Below, piece by piece: positions 24,597 through 34,950 of a stretch of DNA of 64,000 nt. The stretch comes from Chaetomium olivaceum (taxonomy: Eukaryota > Ascomycota > Sordariomycetes > Sordariales > Chaetomiaceae), in assembly GCA_039881045.1 (NCBI GenBank), contig JAYWVB010000015.1:620001-684000 (forward strand), given 5' to 3'. Every line of letters starts with the position of its first letter. The first letter of the stretch is position 1. The notes beneath the pieces are model-generated. The model saw nothing but the letters and a program-made list of their open reading frames with translations. It had not been told where the DNA came from and ran no database searches. The translations under genes were made by a program, and so were the position numbers.

Positions 24597-26681
24597 TCAA
24601 GTCTTCATTGCAAGAATGGCTGGTGTGTCGACAATGTCGGCGTCGCCGTCTTCGCCGTCGCTGTACGTGTAGCTGTATTCTGTGACGACCCATAGGCAGA
24701 AACGTTCCCATTCGACGACCCATTGCTGTAATCGAGCGGCTTTCGGCCCGGCCCCCACGCTTGCCGCGCGTACGTCGCGCGCCCTTGGACACGGAAAATA
24801 GTCAGCCTACCTCTTAACGCCTTTAACGGCGGCGGGTGGGTAGTGTTGCAGTATCTCTAGGCAGCCGAATATCCTCTCACGGCACTCGCCCGACGAGCTC
24901 ACGAAATGACCAAAAAGAGGGAGGCTGTACGTACCAGGTCTCCGCATCTTGGTCCTCGAAAGCGGCCCAACGGACACTATTTTCCGCTAGCGATCCTAAC
25001 GTGGCGAGGTCGATGCTATCACAGGCTTGGAATGCATGCCAGAAGATGTTGGTCATCAGCGAAGCACCATCCTTCCCCTCGCCGGATGGGATCCCGGAAT
25101 CGTCGTCACAGAGGGCGCAAGGCACGCCCTGGGCCAACAAGGTCGGGAGGGGGTGGGGCATTACACTGCCTGATGTCATGTCCAATCCATCCTTGGTCAC
25201 CAGGCAGGCTTCCACGAGGATCCTCTTGTCCTTGACGGCCTCGATGAGGCGTGGATGTTTGTGCAGAGTGACGGCGTTCCCGATTCGCCGTGTTCCGAGG
25301 AGCAGAGCGTCGAAAAGGTTGGGCTCCGTGGTGGCGTCGTTGTCATGGAGAGATCCGCCCGCGCCGAGGAAGAAGGGGATCTGCACATTTTCGAGGGCGC
25401 ACTGCTTTCGGAACCAGAACAGTTCAGGGAGCAGGCCCGCCAGTGATCTGCCGAGGTTCTCGGGGCCTGCGAGGTCGTACCCGGCCACCAATTGCGGCCA
25501 CAGAAGCTTTGTCGATATACAGTTATCGGCGTCCTCGATGATCGACCGTGAATCTTGGCCGCGCGAGGTCGACCACATGACACGGAGTCCCCAGAATCGC
25601 CGGCCGGAGTCGGTGGCCTGGAATTTGGCCACCTCTTCCACAATTGCTTGGAACATGTGGTCGTGGTCCGGGTCCGGGGCTTCTGATCCTTCGCGGTAAT
25701 AGCCGAATGGAAATGTCAGGCTGTTTTCTTGGTGTTAGTGGCCTAGTAGTCCTGACCTCCTTCCCCCTTTGGCCACCGAGCGTTCGTGATGAATGTACGG
25801 TGGAAGGGGGAAATGACATACGGGCCAGGCCCATCTCGCAGACCTGAAAGGATGGTATGCTCACCGAAGTTCAAGCCAGTAGACGCCGTCCTCAACAAGG
25901 TTTGCCATGAGCCGTTGAAGGAAGGCTCGCCAAATAGGCTCGTAGTGGACCATACCGCCGATGGCCTCTGAGAAAGCAAACGATGCCCCCCGACGGGCCC
26001 GGAGATTGGAGTCCTGCGTAAAGCTCATACACCACCCCTTGAACCACTCGGCAAATCCCTGTCTGCCTCCTTCGGGATACTCGTCCGTGGCCTTGGAGAG
26101 GGTGGTATAGGTGCCGGGCGCGTAATCGTCGCTCCAGATTGAAGCATCGTCGGAGTCCGCTTTGGCCCTGAACTGGATACGGGGACTCCCTTCTTTCCTG
26201 GCGTTCTGGGTGGCGAGGTTCCCGTTGGGGCATGAGATGGATATGCCTGGCGTGCTCAAGGCAACATCGATGAGGTGAGGGATGTCGACCAGTGAATAGC
26301 AATGGGCGCGGAGCAGTGCACCCTTCGGCATGCGCCTGATAATTTGCCACGATTTGGCCGTCTCCTTTGGTGGTGGGGAACCTGTGTATCGTTTCTCTTC
26401 AAGGCGAACCCTAGATAGCATTTCACATGCCTCCTTCGCAATGGGTGAAAGAGCCTGTCGGAAAGAATAGTCTAATCTATTGTGGTTAGGAGTCATGAGC
26501 CGGACGGGTATGTGGTGATGCAATAGAGGACGTAAGAGATCACAGTACCACTCCGGTGTTTTTGCTCCTGGTCCATCAAGGCGCGGCGACTCTCGAGATA
26601 ACTCTGGATAACCGAGTCCGCTGTGTTGGGAAGTTCGTGAGCGACGAGGTCGGCCCATTCGTCGTCGGTGATCGGTGCCAT
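24597..26681 (-). CDS. ADGF/CECR1-like adenosine-deaminase-related protein, probable pseudoenzyme, 570 residues
   Basis: The fold is that of adenosine deaminase growth factor (CECR1/ADA2-like) proteins, but catalysis is doubtful. Exons are 26681-26549, 26471-25865, 25720-24935 and 24783-24597. All phases agree (1713 nt), and the last intron has a CTGAC branch. Family landmarks are intact: PKGALL, LTFPFGYYREG, AGYDLAGPENLGRSL, NLFDALLLGTRRIG, PHPLPTLLAQGVPCAL and the C-terminal QQWVVEWERFCLWVV. The catalytic positions are not: family HAH reads RAH (R99), HAGE reads GAGG (about 366-369), and the catalytic His of GHG reads GNA (about N395). Only the second His and the Asp of CDDD remain of the expected zinc and catalytic set. 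No signal peptide is evident, unlike secreted ADGFs. It may be a regulatory or ligand-binding relative. Confidence 0.85.
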
Positions 26682-28794
26682 CTTTTGGAAGCTGTGTCGG
26701 TACCTAGTCGACAGTATAAACCAATACTTATATCATCTCTTCTCGACTGGAAGGGTCCGAGAATTTTAATGTCAATTGGTGCGATCGCCGTGTTTGATGC
26801 GTTGCCAGGTCCAATCGTCGATTGTTGCGAGGTTATTTCATGTCGGTCGTCCACAGTCCGGCATGTGCGACCCGAAGCGGCCGCTACCGGATAGGGTGTT
26901 ACAGCGGCTCAGCGGCTGTTTAGCGGAAATCCCCCCACTGATCGGATCCGAGAGCCGCTGTCGTAGTGTCCGTGATGGCAGGTGCTGACCGACCCATTCC
27001 TGCCCTGCAATATCCATGGAACCCTAAAATCCTTCTGCACCAGACCATCTATTTCCACCTCTTTTTCCCCAACCACTTTTCCTTCTCATCGGTTTCCTTC
27101 ATTGTCGGTATCGTTTTGTCGTCGATGTTTTGAGAAACAACAATCGGGGCCTTGACTCCGGACGAACCGGACCCAAGTGTGTTATATGATACAGTATTCT
27201 GCTGCCTGCGGCGGCACTTGGACCTGCCCTCAGGCAACCACCAATCCTTCGGCGCCGACAGTCGGATCGGGCACGACGAGCGGGGCGAGGAGCCACAGGG
27301 AACTCTAACGGGTCCTCCATCAACCGATTCCGTTTGTTCTCACAGGATTCGTTTTGTCCTGGCTGAGTCGATGGTTAGGAGTTGGGGGGCGAATGGACCA
27401 AACCAAGCTCGATGGCCTGCTTCCAGCTCTCACTGATGAGGTGAGACTGATATCAAGCCTTTCTGCAATTGGTGGAGCGCTTGTTGCATTCCAGGAGGCA
27501 CTCGAATGGTTCTTTCGGTGGCAAGATGGTTGTGTTGTGACCCCTGGTGGCTGCGCTGTGCATGTCAACACCGCGGTTTCACCGCAGCAGTGAAGGAGTC
27601 GGGCCCCCCGAGAGGGCATCGTCCTCTCCAAACATTATTTGGAGTGCAAACGACATGTCTCTGTCCTCGAGCAGAGCTGCCTGCGTCTCCGCAACTCCCT
27701 GAAATTGAGAATGTTTTATCATGCCACGCCACTGGCAGGATTGCTTCTTGACGTGCCACTACTCGGCTCCCTTTGGTATGGGGGTTTCGTCGTGCTTTTA
27801 TTGTTGCCTAATTATTGATCGAAGCTGCTCAGCCCGAATACCCGTCTCTCTAAGTTGAGTTGGAAAAGAGAGCACAAGTTATTCCGTCTATTGCATATCA
27901 GACCATAACTCGGCTACTCTCACGAAGAAACGAGATTAGTGCCCAGCCCGCCGGTAGGATACCGTCTATGGCAGAGTATCCGAGCAGAGAAATGGAATTC
28001 AACCGTCAACAGCTAAGCAGCTTTGGTGTTTTGGGACGACGAAGGATGAAGGTGCATGGAAGGATCTAGCTCGTCAAGGATGCACCACCCAAGTTCAGAC
28101 ACGATATGCCTCAATCAGGTACGCTCAAAGTTATCACTGATGTTGAATGCTATACTCTCGCTCCGAATCACTAAAATTTTGGGGCTCGCCCGGAATTCGT
28201 CCCGGGATTCTGTTCCCCGGTTGTGGGCTGCCCAGCAGAGAAAGCAGGCGCCAGCGACGGGAAGATTAGGGAGGTGAACCATTTTGATAGATGAATACAT
28301 GAAGAGGGGAGATGGATTCGCGTCTCCCAATCTTTCTGGGAGAGGGGATTCGGGGTTATGACAACATCCTTTTCAGGAATAACCACCATTATCGGCTGGC
28401 TCATCTGGCTTAGGCACAATTAGTTGTAGCGTTCGAGCATCGAAAACTAGTTATACTGTAGAAAACACCTGCTGATATCTGATGTTTCCATCAGAGAAAA
28501 CGGTGCCGTAACTTCCGCTTTAGCATGCATCTAGTCGAAGTAAAATTTCCTAAAAGGAGACCCGATATCCCACAATACTTGAAACTGGTTTACTTCTTCT
28601 GCCCGTGTAGTAGGGCTGACCGCAAGCCTTTTGAACTTTATCACAACAATACTAGTTCGTAAATATCGTCTCGATCGCCTTGTATGTATTGGTCTACTCG
28701 TCCAGATGTGCCATGAAGCTCGAGCTTCTTGCTAACTCGGTCAAAACTCTTAACCCACATGATGGATTTATGGCCCCCAAACTCATATCCGGCT
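26682..28794. other. Intergenic, 2.1 kb, upstream of the ADGF-like gene
   Basis: Contains the ADGF-like promoter on its left and the 3' flank of the DAO oxidoreductase on its right. A plus-strand frame at 27354-27593 can be spliced (donor GTGAGA, acceptor TTCCAG) but has no recognisable domain, so I do not call it. Confidence 0.55.
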
Positions 28795-30673
28795 TCATAG
28801 CTCCCTTTCATCATTTCGCGTGCTTGAATCCCCTAGAAGCGTCGCAAGATTCGTGGCTTCCCAGCCCTGTGTCAAGTGAGGCAGTCCCCTCGCCCTCGCC
28901 ACCCTCTCCTCCTCCAGCATAAACTCCCTAGGAAACTTCACCTCTCCCTCCCCCTCTCCCACCGCTGCTTCCGCACCCACCGTCGTCATCTGCCTCACCA
29001 CCTCCCGCGCAGACAACGCCGCAGCCGGCATGCCATGCCCCGTATACCCCGCGCAAATGAACAGTCCCCCTTCGGGCCCTCCACCACCCAAACTCTCAGG
29101 CACCGCGCCAACCCACGCGTGATGGTCCCGACTATACCCCATAACACCAGTCCACTCAAACGACGCCTCCAACTCCCGGCCCTCCCTCCCCGTCACCACC
29201 TCCTTCCCCTGCCCATCCGAATCCGAGCCAGGCGTGAGATCCAACGGCGGGGCCAACTCACTCCTCAAGTACCGCGCAACATCCGCCTCGACCTCATCAT
29301 CGCGCCACTCGCCGACCCCAAGCTCGCGCGCCAACCGCCGGCCGCCGCCATAGATCAGCTCGCCGGACGGGAGGGGCCGCTGGACTAGGTAGTCGTCGCG
29401 GGGCGCGGAGATGGCGGCGCCGGGGCCCGCGGAGGCGGCGAAGGAGTAGGCGTGGGTTAGTTTTGCGGGCGGGCTGGACGGTGTTGATCCCGATCTGGGG
29501 GGCAGGATCGCGCCGATCTGGCCGCGCACGGGCACGATCAGGTCGGAGAAGGCGGGTAACAGGTGCGAGGTGTAGCCGTTGGTGGCGAGGAGGACCTGGC
29601 GGGCGATGATCTTGCCGCGCGGGGTGGTGAGGGTCCAGCCGGGGCCGGATTCGGCGCGGGAGATGGAGGTGACGGGGGTGTTGGTTTGGAGGTTGAAGCT
29701 TGGGGCTGGGTGGTTGCTGATGAGGCGCTCAAGGATGGCGGCGACGAGCTTGTAGGGCCAGAGGGAGGCGGCCTTCTTCTGGATGACGACGCCTTGGGCG
29801 GAGGGGACGCGGAGGGAGGCGAGGGTTTGCTTCTCGCCTGTGGAGGAGGTTGAGTCTGATGGGTAGACCACCTCGAGTTGGGCGGCAAGTTCGGGGTGGC
29901 TCTGCTGCAGTTCCTGTGCGTCGGCTGCCGCGAGCTCAAACATGTCCTTGGAGAGGAAAGCGTGGACGCCGGAGAGGCTCACCCTGTTGCGGTCAGTATC
30001 TTGCCTCGGAGCAGCAACATAAACCCGACGAGACTACCTCGACAAGGTAGATAGTTATAAACGGAAACCAAACAACATACCAATCGCACTCCACACCCTC
30101 TTCCTTCACAAACCTCTCCAGAAAGTCAAACACCTTCAACTCAAACGCCGCCACAGCCGGAACCGAACCGTAAACCAGCGGCTGGCAATGCCCTCCATTC
30201 TGTCCATCCATGAATCAGCCGACCAACCACCAACAATCAACACCTTCCCAGGTTACCCAACCAACCCAGCCCAAGACACGCATCTCAAACCTCCAACCAG
30301 CCAACACAGAGAAAGAGAAAGAAGAAGAATAAAAAACGACTCACCCCCCAGTAGCACCCGAACAAGCCTCCCTTGCCTCCAACATCACCACCCTCCTTCC
30401 ACCCTCACCCGCACCCCCGGTACTCCCACCCCCATTATCCCCACCATGGCCAGCCTCCATCAAAAACCTAGCCGCAAACGCCCCCGTAATCCCGCTCCCC
30501 ACCACCACCACATCCGCCGTAGCAGGCAGGTCCGGCGTGCCCCGGTGGCCGAGCAAGACGGGAGACGGGTCGCGCAGCCAGTATGACGCAGACGGGTTGC
30601 GCGAGGGCAGGCCGGCGGGGGGCAGTGTGACATTGCCGGTGGTGGTGCCGGGGGGGGATTTGCGGATTGTCAT
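28795..30673 (-). CDS. FAD-dependent oxidoreductase, DAO family (one apparent frameshift), about 545 residues
   Basis: Flavoenzyme of the D-amino-acid oxidase/glycine oxidase fold that oxidises a C-N bond; the substrate is unknown, and PuuB-like amine oxidation is one possibility. Exons are 30673-30345, 30199-30081 and 29983-28795; both introns have good donors (GTGAGT, GTATGT), and the second has a CTGAC branch. Visible parts are the dinucleotide motif DVVVVGSGITGAFAARFL, EAREACSGATGG followed by NGGHCQP after the intron, QVLLATNGYTSHLLPAF, VPVRGQIGA, YSRDHHAWVGAVPE and CAGYTGHGMPAAALSAREV. The first intron joins phase 2 to phase 0, which is impossible as written. One extra base in the C6 run 30344-30349 (plus strand) repairs it and gives 546 codons. 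Ser/Gly-rich inserts look tolerated. No signal peptide. Confidence 0.82.
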
Positions 30674-31397
30674 TTTCTTTTTTGGGGGGGAGGGGGTTTA
30701 TTTTGGATATGGTTTGTCTTGTTCTGGGGATGGGTTCTTGGGGTGTTGTGTTGTTTTGCTGGATGGTTGAGGGGGATTTGTAATGCTGGAAGTTGGTACA
30801 AGGGAGTCAGGGGTTAGTGTATTAGGTGAGCTTGAGGTGGCCCGGAAAGAGGGGGATACAGATACGGCCCAAGATCCAATGAGTGAGTTGATGCAAGATG
30901 GAGCTTGTTGAGCACCCCACTTTGTTTCACGGGTATCGGCAGATAACACGCGGAGCAATAAGTCAGACAGCACATGAGAACCAGTAACCGCCGTGCACAA
31001 ACTTTTCGCTGACTGCCAATCTGGTCCCACGGTACAAACCCTACCAGAACGCAGCAACTACAAACAGTAGGTAGCCTGTCTTCATCTTGTTGGGTCGTCC
31101 GCTTGAGAGAAACACCGCTTTTCCTCCTTTTTCCGCGTCCAGATGCTCACCATGCCGCCGATGAACCCATACCTGTCCCCTTCTGCAGCGTGCCAGATAA
31201 CCGGTCCCCCCCTCCCAAATCCCAAATGAGCCCGTCGTCACATCGTCACACGATCGTGTCCCAGGGCCTGCCACCGAGAGCTAAGAAAGGCAGAAATGAC
31301 CCTAACAGTGCTGTAGAACCTAACCCCCTCTAAGACAGAGTAGATAGGAACCGAAAAACAAACGCCGAAAAAGAGGAAGGTATCAAGGTAGAAAACC
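30674..31397. other. Intergenic, DAO promoter and eIF2 beta 3' flank
   Basis: Two minus-strand genes in tandem are separated by 724 bp. The DAO promoter must lie here. No TATA element was identified and no other gene seen. Confidence 0.6.
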
Positions 31398-32774
31398 TTA
31401 AACCTTCATCTTCCTTCTCTTTCCGACCTGGGCCGAGAAACCGGTCTTGATGGCCTGGACGGAACGACGAGAGCCGCAAGAGTTGCAAGTAATGAAGCTG
31501 GTTGGAGTTAGAAAACAATTTCCTGATAAGTCAAAACAAGGGGTTACGTACTAAAGACGGTTCTCTCCCTTGGACAGTTCGGTGTTAGGAGACCGGCAGG
31601 TCTTGCACGTCACATATTCTAGGTCCTGGTTAGCATCCTGGCAAGCGAGCAAAACTAAAACTGGGCGGCATACCTATAATGTACGTGCGCAGGACGTTTT
31701 CGATCTGCTTCTGTTGGAACCTGCCCTTGATGACCAGCCGCCTGCTGCCGTCGACACTGCCGCTGGTACCCAGTTCGGCGAACAGGTAGGCGGTGACGTG
31801 CTCGTCCGCTCTCTTCATGCGCTTGCAGATCTCAGGCAGGTTCGCAAAGATGGTCTTCTTGTTTCCTTCACGGAGACATTGCGGCGGCGGGATCTTGTAC
31901 GAGCGGGTGCCGGTCGAGGCGTGGTCGGGGTTCTTCTGCGCCAGCAGGGCGAAGAAGCGGGAGAGCAGCGGGTTGTAGTTGATGGTGCGCGACTCGTTAT
32001 GCCCCCAGATACCGGTGCCCTTGTCCATGTCGCCCTCCTGCGCACCCTCCTCGGCGGGGGCCTCAGCACCCTCGCCACCCTCGAGGTTCAAGGCCTCGAG
32101 CTTCTTGGCGAACTCGTCCTCCTCCTTGGGTGCCTTCTTCTTCTTTTTCTTCTTCATCGACAGGTCGATAGCCTCCTCGTCACCGGCGGCGGCACCACTG
32201 TCGGCCCCCTCCTCGTCCTCCTTCTTGACCTTCTTCTTCTTCTTTTTCATGAGCGAAAGGTCGAGTCCATCAGGGTTGGCATCGGCGGCCGGGGCAGCGC
32301 CCTCTGCGGGTGCTGAAGGAGCATCAGTAAACGCCCCGAGTGCGGCGGAAAGAGGCGGCGTACGGGGTGTGTGCGACATGGCTGTCTCTTTGGTATCGTC
32401 GTTTGGTGTCGCAATCATGGTCACGCTGCCGTCGGCGTCCACTACTAGTTTCTCTTCTGTAAATGCAACCGACTTGCGCGACGCCCTCCTTTGGATCGTA
32501 GGTTCCTGTCGGAGGTGAGTCAGTGCCGGGATTCTTTGGTTGGGTTCAAAATTCCGGTGTGCAAAGACGGACAAATACAAAGGGTCTCGGGGAAAGCAGC
32601 TGGCTTGAGATTTCGGAAATCTTAAAAGAGAGGGCAAAAAGGGAATCCCGCGCTGATAAAGTGTTGAGACTTTGGAGGTGCGGTATGTGGTTGTGGTGAC
32701 AAAAAAGAAGTTGGTCGTCTGGGGGAGGAGGGGAAAACTGAGGGTTACCAAATAAAACTTACTTCAGTGGTCAT
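31398..32774 (-). CDS. SUI3: Translation initiation factor eIF2 subunit beta, 336 residues
   Basis: Subunit of the GTP-dependent factor that brings initiator tRNA to the 40S subunit; it binds eIF5 and eIF2B through lysine boxes (family knowledge). Exons are 32774-32763 (only MTTE), 32505-31674, 31618-31552 and 31497-31398; introns are 257, 55 and 54 nt with consistent phases. Two lysine boxes are visible (MKKKKKKVKKEDEE and MKKKKKKKAPKEEDE), against three in yeast. The core has LLSRFFALLAQKNPDH, KTIFANLPEICKRMKR and DGSRRLVIKGRFQQKQIENVLR. The C-terminal zinc finger is CKTC...CNSC (C-x2-C twice), split by both final introns, and the protein ends QVGKRRKMKV. It is divergently arranged with the Mim2-like gene. 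Confidence 0.96.
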
Positions 32775-33265
32775 CTTTGGCCACCCTTGTGCTTCCCAAG
32801 TCGCTCACTCCACCGACTTCTTCTTCCTGTCCAAGCTGGCTGTATATTGATCGGTATTCGGCACTTCGTGGTGGATTTGGTAGCCGGCAGGTCTTGGCAC
32901 GTCCTCTTCTATTTTCTGGTGCTTGCAGAGCGATATTATCCCCTTGTTTTGAACAAAGATGTTGTCGTCCGACCAAGTGGCATCCTCATCCACATGACGT
33001 TGGCCTTCCTCTCACTGTGACTCAGTCCCACGATCACCTGACAAGCGGGGGATCCTTTTCAACAACGGCCACTCACAAGCCACCCCGCCAGCTCCCCACT
33101 AGAGCCACAGTGCCAACCCGCATCACACACAGGTCGCCGGGTTCGGTGGAACTGCTTTGCCCAAGCAAACAACTTGAACATAACTTGTTGAACTTGGCCC
33201 TGCCGTCCGTTAGCAAGAGGGCTCCGACAAAAACTCCGGCAGCTCCCCATTCCCGACAGAAATCG
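32775..33265. promoter_or_regulatory. Divergent promoter region between eIF2 beta and the Mim2-like gene, with a TGACTCA site
   Basis: This 491-bp segment separates two genes that start in opposite directions. It contains one perfect TGACTCA (33018-33024), the Gcn4/CPC1 consensus of fungal amino-acid control. Whether it acts on either gene is untested. Confidence 0.45.
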
Positions 33266-33875
33266 ATGCCGGCACCCGACTAAGCCGTCGTCCCCGCCCC
33301 ACCCGAATCAATTCCTCGGATTTCGACCTCGAATCCTACGCCGAACGAATTATCTCCAGCCGCAGACCCCCACCTCACCGCAACGCCGCCCGTCGAGACA
33401 CCCTGCCCCCCATGTCCGACCTGTCCTCCTCAGACATAATGAGCGCCTCCGCAGCATCCTCCTACGTCCTTCCGGACGTATCGCGGTCCTCCTCCGCCGC
33501 CGCCGACGACGATCGGGACGAGGACGTGGATTCGCTCTCTTCGATCTCCACTAGCATCCTCGACTCGGACTCCTCCGACCTGTCAGACGCGCAGCGGGAG
33601 TGGGAGGCCAGCTTGGAGCAGCTGCAGCTTCTGCTGACCATGATCGTCATGCCGTTTGCGGGGAAGTTTCTGGGGCGGAAGTTTGCGTACTGGAGTAAGT
33701 GGCCCCCTCTGGTGCTGGGTGTGAGTTGTGAAGAGAGCTGCTTGCTGACTTGCTATGTTTTTGCCTTGTAGGCTGGGCGAGGTACATGGAATGGATGCAC
33801 AACGTCGAGATCCGGTGGACGAACAAGGGGGCTTTCAACGCCGCCGGCGCCGCCGAGGCTGCGGCATCGTTATGA
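33266..33875 (+). CDS. Mim2-like mitochondrial outer-membrane import protein (one apparent frameshift), about 177 residues
   Basis: Mim2 works with Mim1 to insert helical proteins into the mitochondrial outer membrane; I assign this by pattern only. Exons are 33266-33694 and 33772-33875, with donor GTAAGT and acceptor TTGTAG. Residues before the membrane part are Ser/Asp/Arg-rich (SSDFDLESYAERIISSRRPP, DDDRDEDVDSLSSIS). The conserved block is QREWEASLEQLQLLLTMIV followed by MPFAGKFLGRKFAYWSWARY, one membrane segment with GKFLGR. The upstream frame is clearly coding but has no ATG. Adding one C to the C3 run 33275-33277 connects it to the ATG at 33266 and makes the length 534 nt. The conservative alternative is to start at 33412 (MSDLSSSD) without any correction. 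Moderate confidence in the family name. Confidence 0.65.
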
Positions 33876-34441
33876 CTGGGAGGGTTTACCGGCGGGGGGA
33901 ACTATGAGTACATATCGGCATATCGGTTAGAGCCTGTCTTGAAGGAGCGGTACATATTGCCATGGCGTTACGGATCTGGGTATGGTATACGTCAGCATTT
34001 GGTCCATTACGGATACACTACACGCCTGCTGGGTATTGAATTGCTTGGATAAAACCTGGTCTTATATCTTGCGTCGTACTCCGTCGGGAAAGCAAAGCTA
34101 GAAAACAAGACAGACAGTCAACTATCTTGACGGGGTATGCTACTTTTACAAAAAGCCGCCATTGATCGTTATCCCTAACACAAACCGAGACAAACCCTCC
34201 CAGTCATATACCCATTAACATAAAAGGCTTCCCCTGCCTGCCCCGTCCGTAATTGACCATAACCTCATAGCCTGTCATACACACCCTAGGGATCAACCCG
34301 TATCCATTTATTATCCATACCCGCCCCAAAAACCAAACCCATATCCGTACACAAGCCTCCGTACCCAAGCCTCCGTACCCAAACCCCCTATCCCTTTCAC
34401 CCTTCCCTACCCTTTCCGATCCCAACAAACCCACCCACGCC
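33876..34441. other. Intergenic between convergent Mim2-like and MARVEL genes
   Basis: 3' flanks of both genes. Without correcting the frame break at 34488-34491, the MARVEL reading frame would run to 34204 through low-complexity sequence here; I regard that extension as spurious. Confidence 0.6.
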
Positions 34442-34950
34442 TCATACCCTAACCTGCGACATGGTCGGCCCCGACCTGATGCTGCCACCCCACGACGGAA
34501 GCCCAAAAAGCTCAGCACCAGCGCCGCGGCAAACGTCGCAAACAGGAACCACATAAACGCCGTCCCCGCCTGCACCTCGCGGCAGCGCTTGTGATCATCC
34601 GTGCTGCCGTACGCGATCCAATCCGCCGGCTGCCCGCTCGTGTCCGCACAGTTGACCACCTTCAGCTTGGCGGCCAGCACGACGGCGCCGATGAAGGTGA
34701 AGAGCGTGGCCAGCGCGTCCGCGGCGAGGTGCACGATCAGGGGCAGGGCGATGCGCTCGATGAGCCCCGTGGCCAGGCCGAGCAGGGCGGCGAGCCACGA
34801 GAGCACGAGCACAAACATGGAGAAGTTGATGGCGGCGGTGGCGGAGCCCGCCGCGTGCTGGTTGGTGGCGATGATGTTGCCGATGAGGCCGGTGAGGATG
34901 ATGAGGAAGAGGAGCTGGATGGCTCGGAGGATGAGTTGTATCCTTTCCAT
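34442..34950 (-). CDS. MARVEL-domain membrane protein, Nce102-like (one apparent frameshift), 169 residues
   Basis: Four-helix plasma-membrane protein. Yeast Nce102 organises eisosome/MCC domains and senses sphingolipid; that role is by family. Membrane helices are visible at about residues 8-28 (AIQLLFLIILTGLIGNIIA), 40-62 (INFSMFVLVLSWLAALLGLA), 70-95 (LIVHLAADALATLFTFIGAVVLAA) and 131-152 (TAFMWFLFATFAAALVLSFL). The loop between helices 3 and 4 has CADTSGQPADW...CREVQAG with two cysteines. After GFRRG the frame runs into nonsense. Adding one base to the C4 run 34488-34491 (plus strand) yields GGSIRSGPTMSQVRV and a stop at 34442, a tail typical of fungal members, and brings the length to exactly 170 codons. 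Single exon. Confidence 0.85.

Noticed and set aside
31570..32316. Plus-strand frame of 248 codons
   Set aside because: Exactly antisense to eIF2 beta; Leu-rich because the coding strand is Lys/Glu-rich.
34204..34441. C-terminal extension of the MARVEL protein as literally translated
   Set aside because: The extension is repetitive (GFGYGGLG...) and unlike the family, whereas a one-base correction yields a typical MSQV-type tail.
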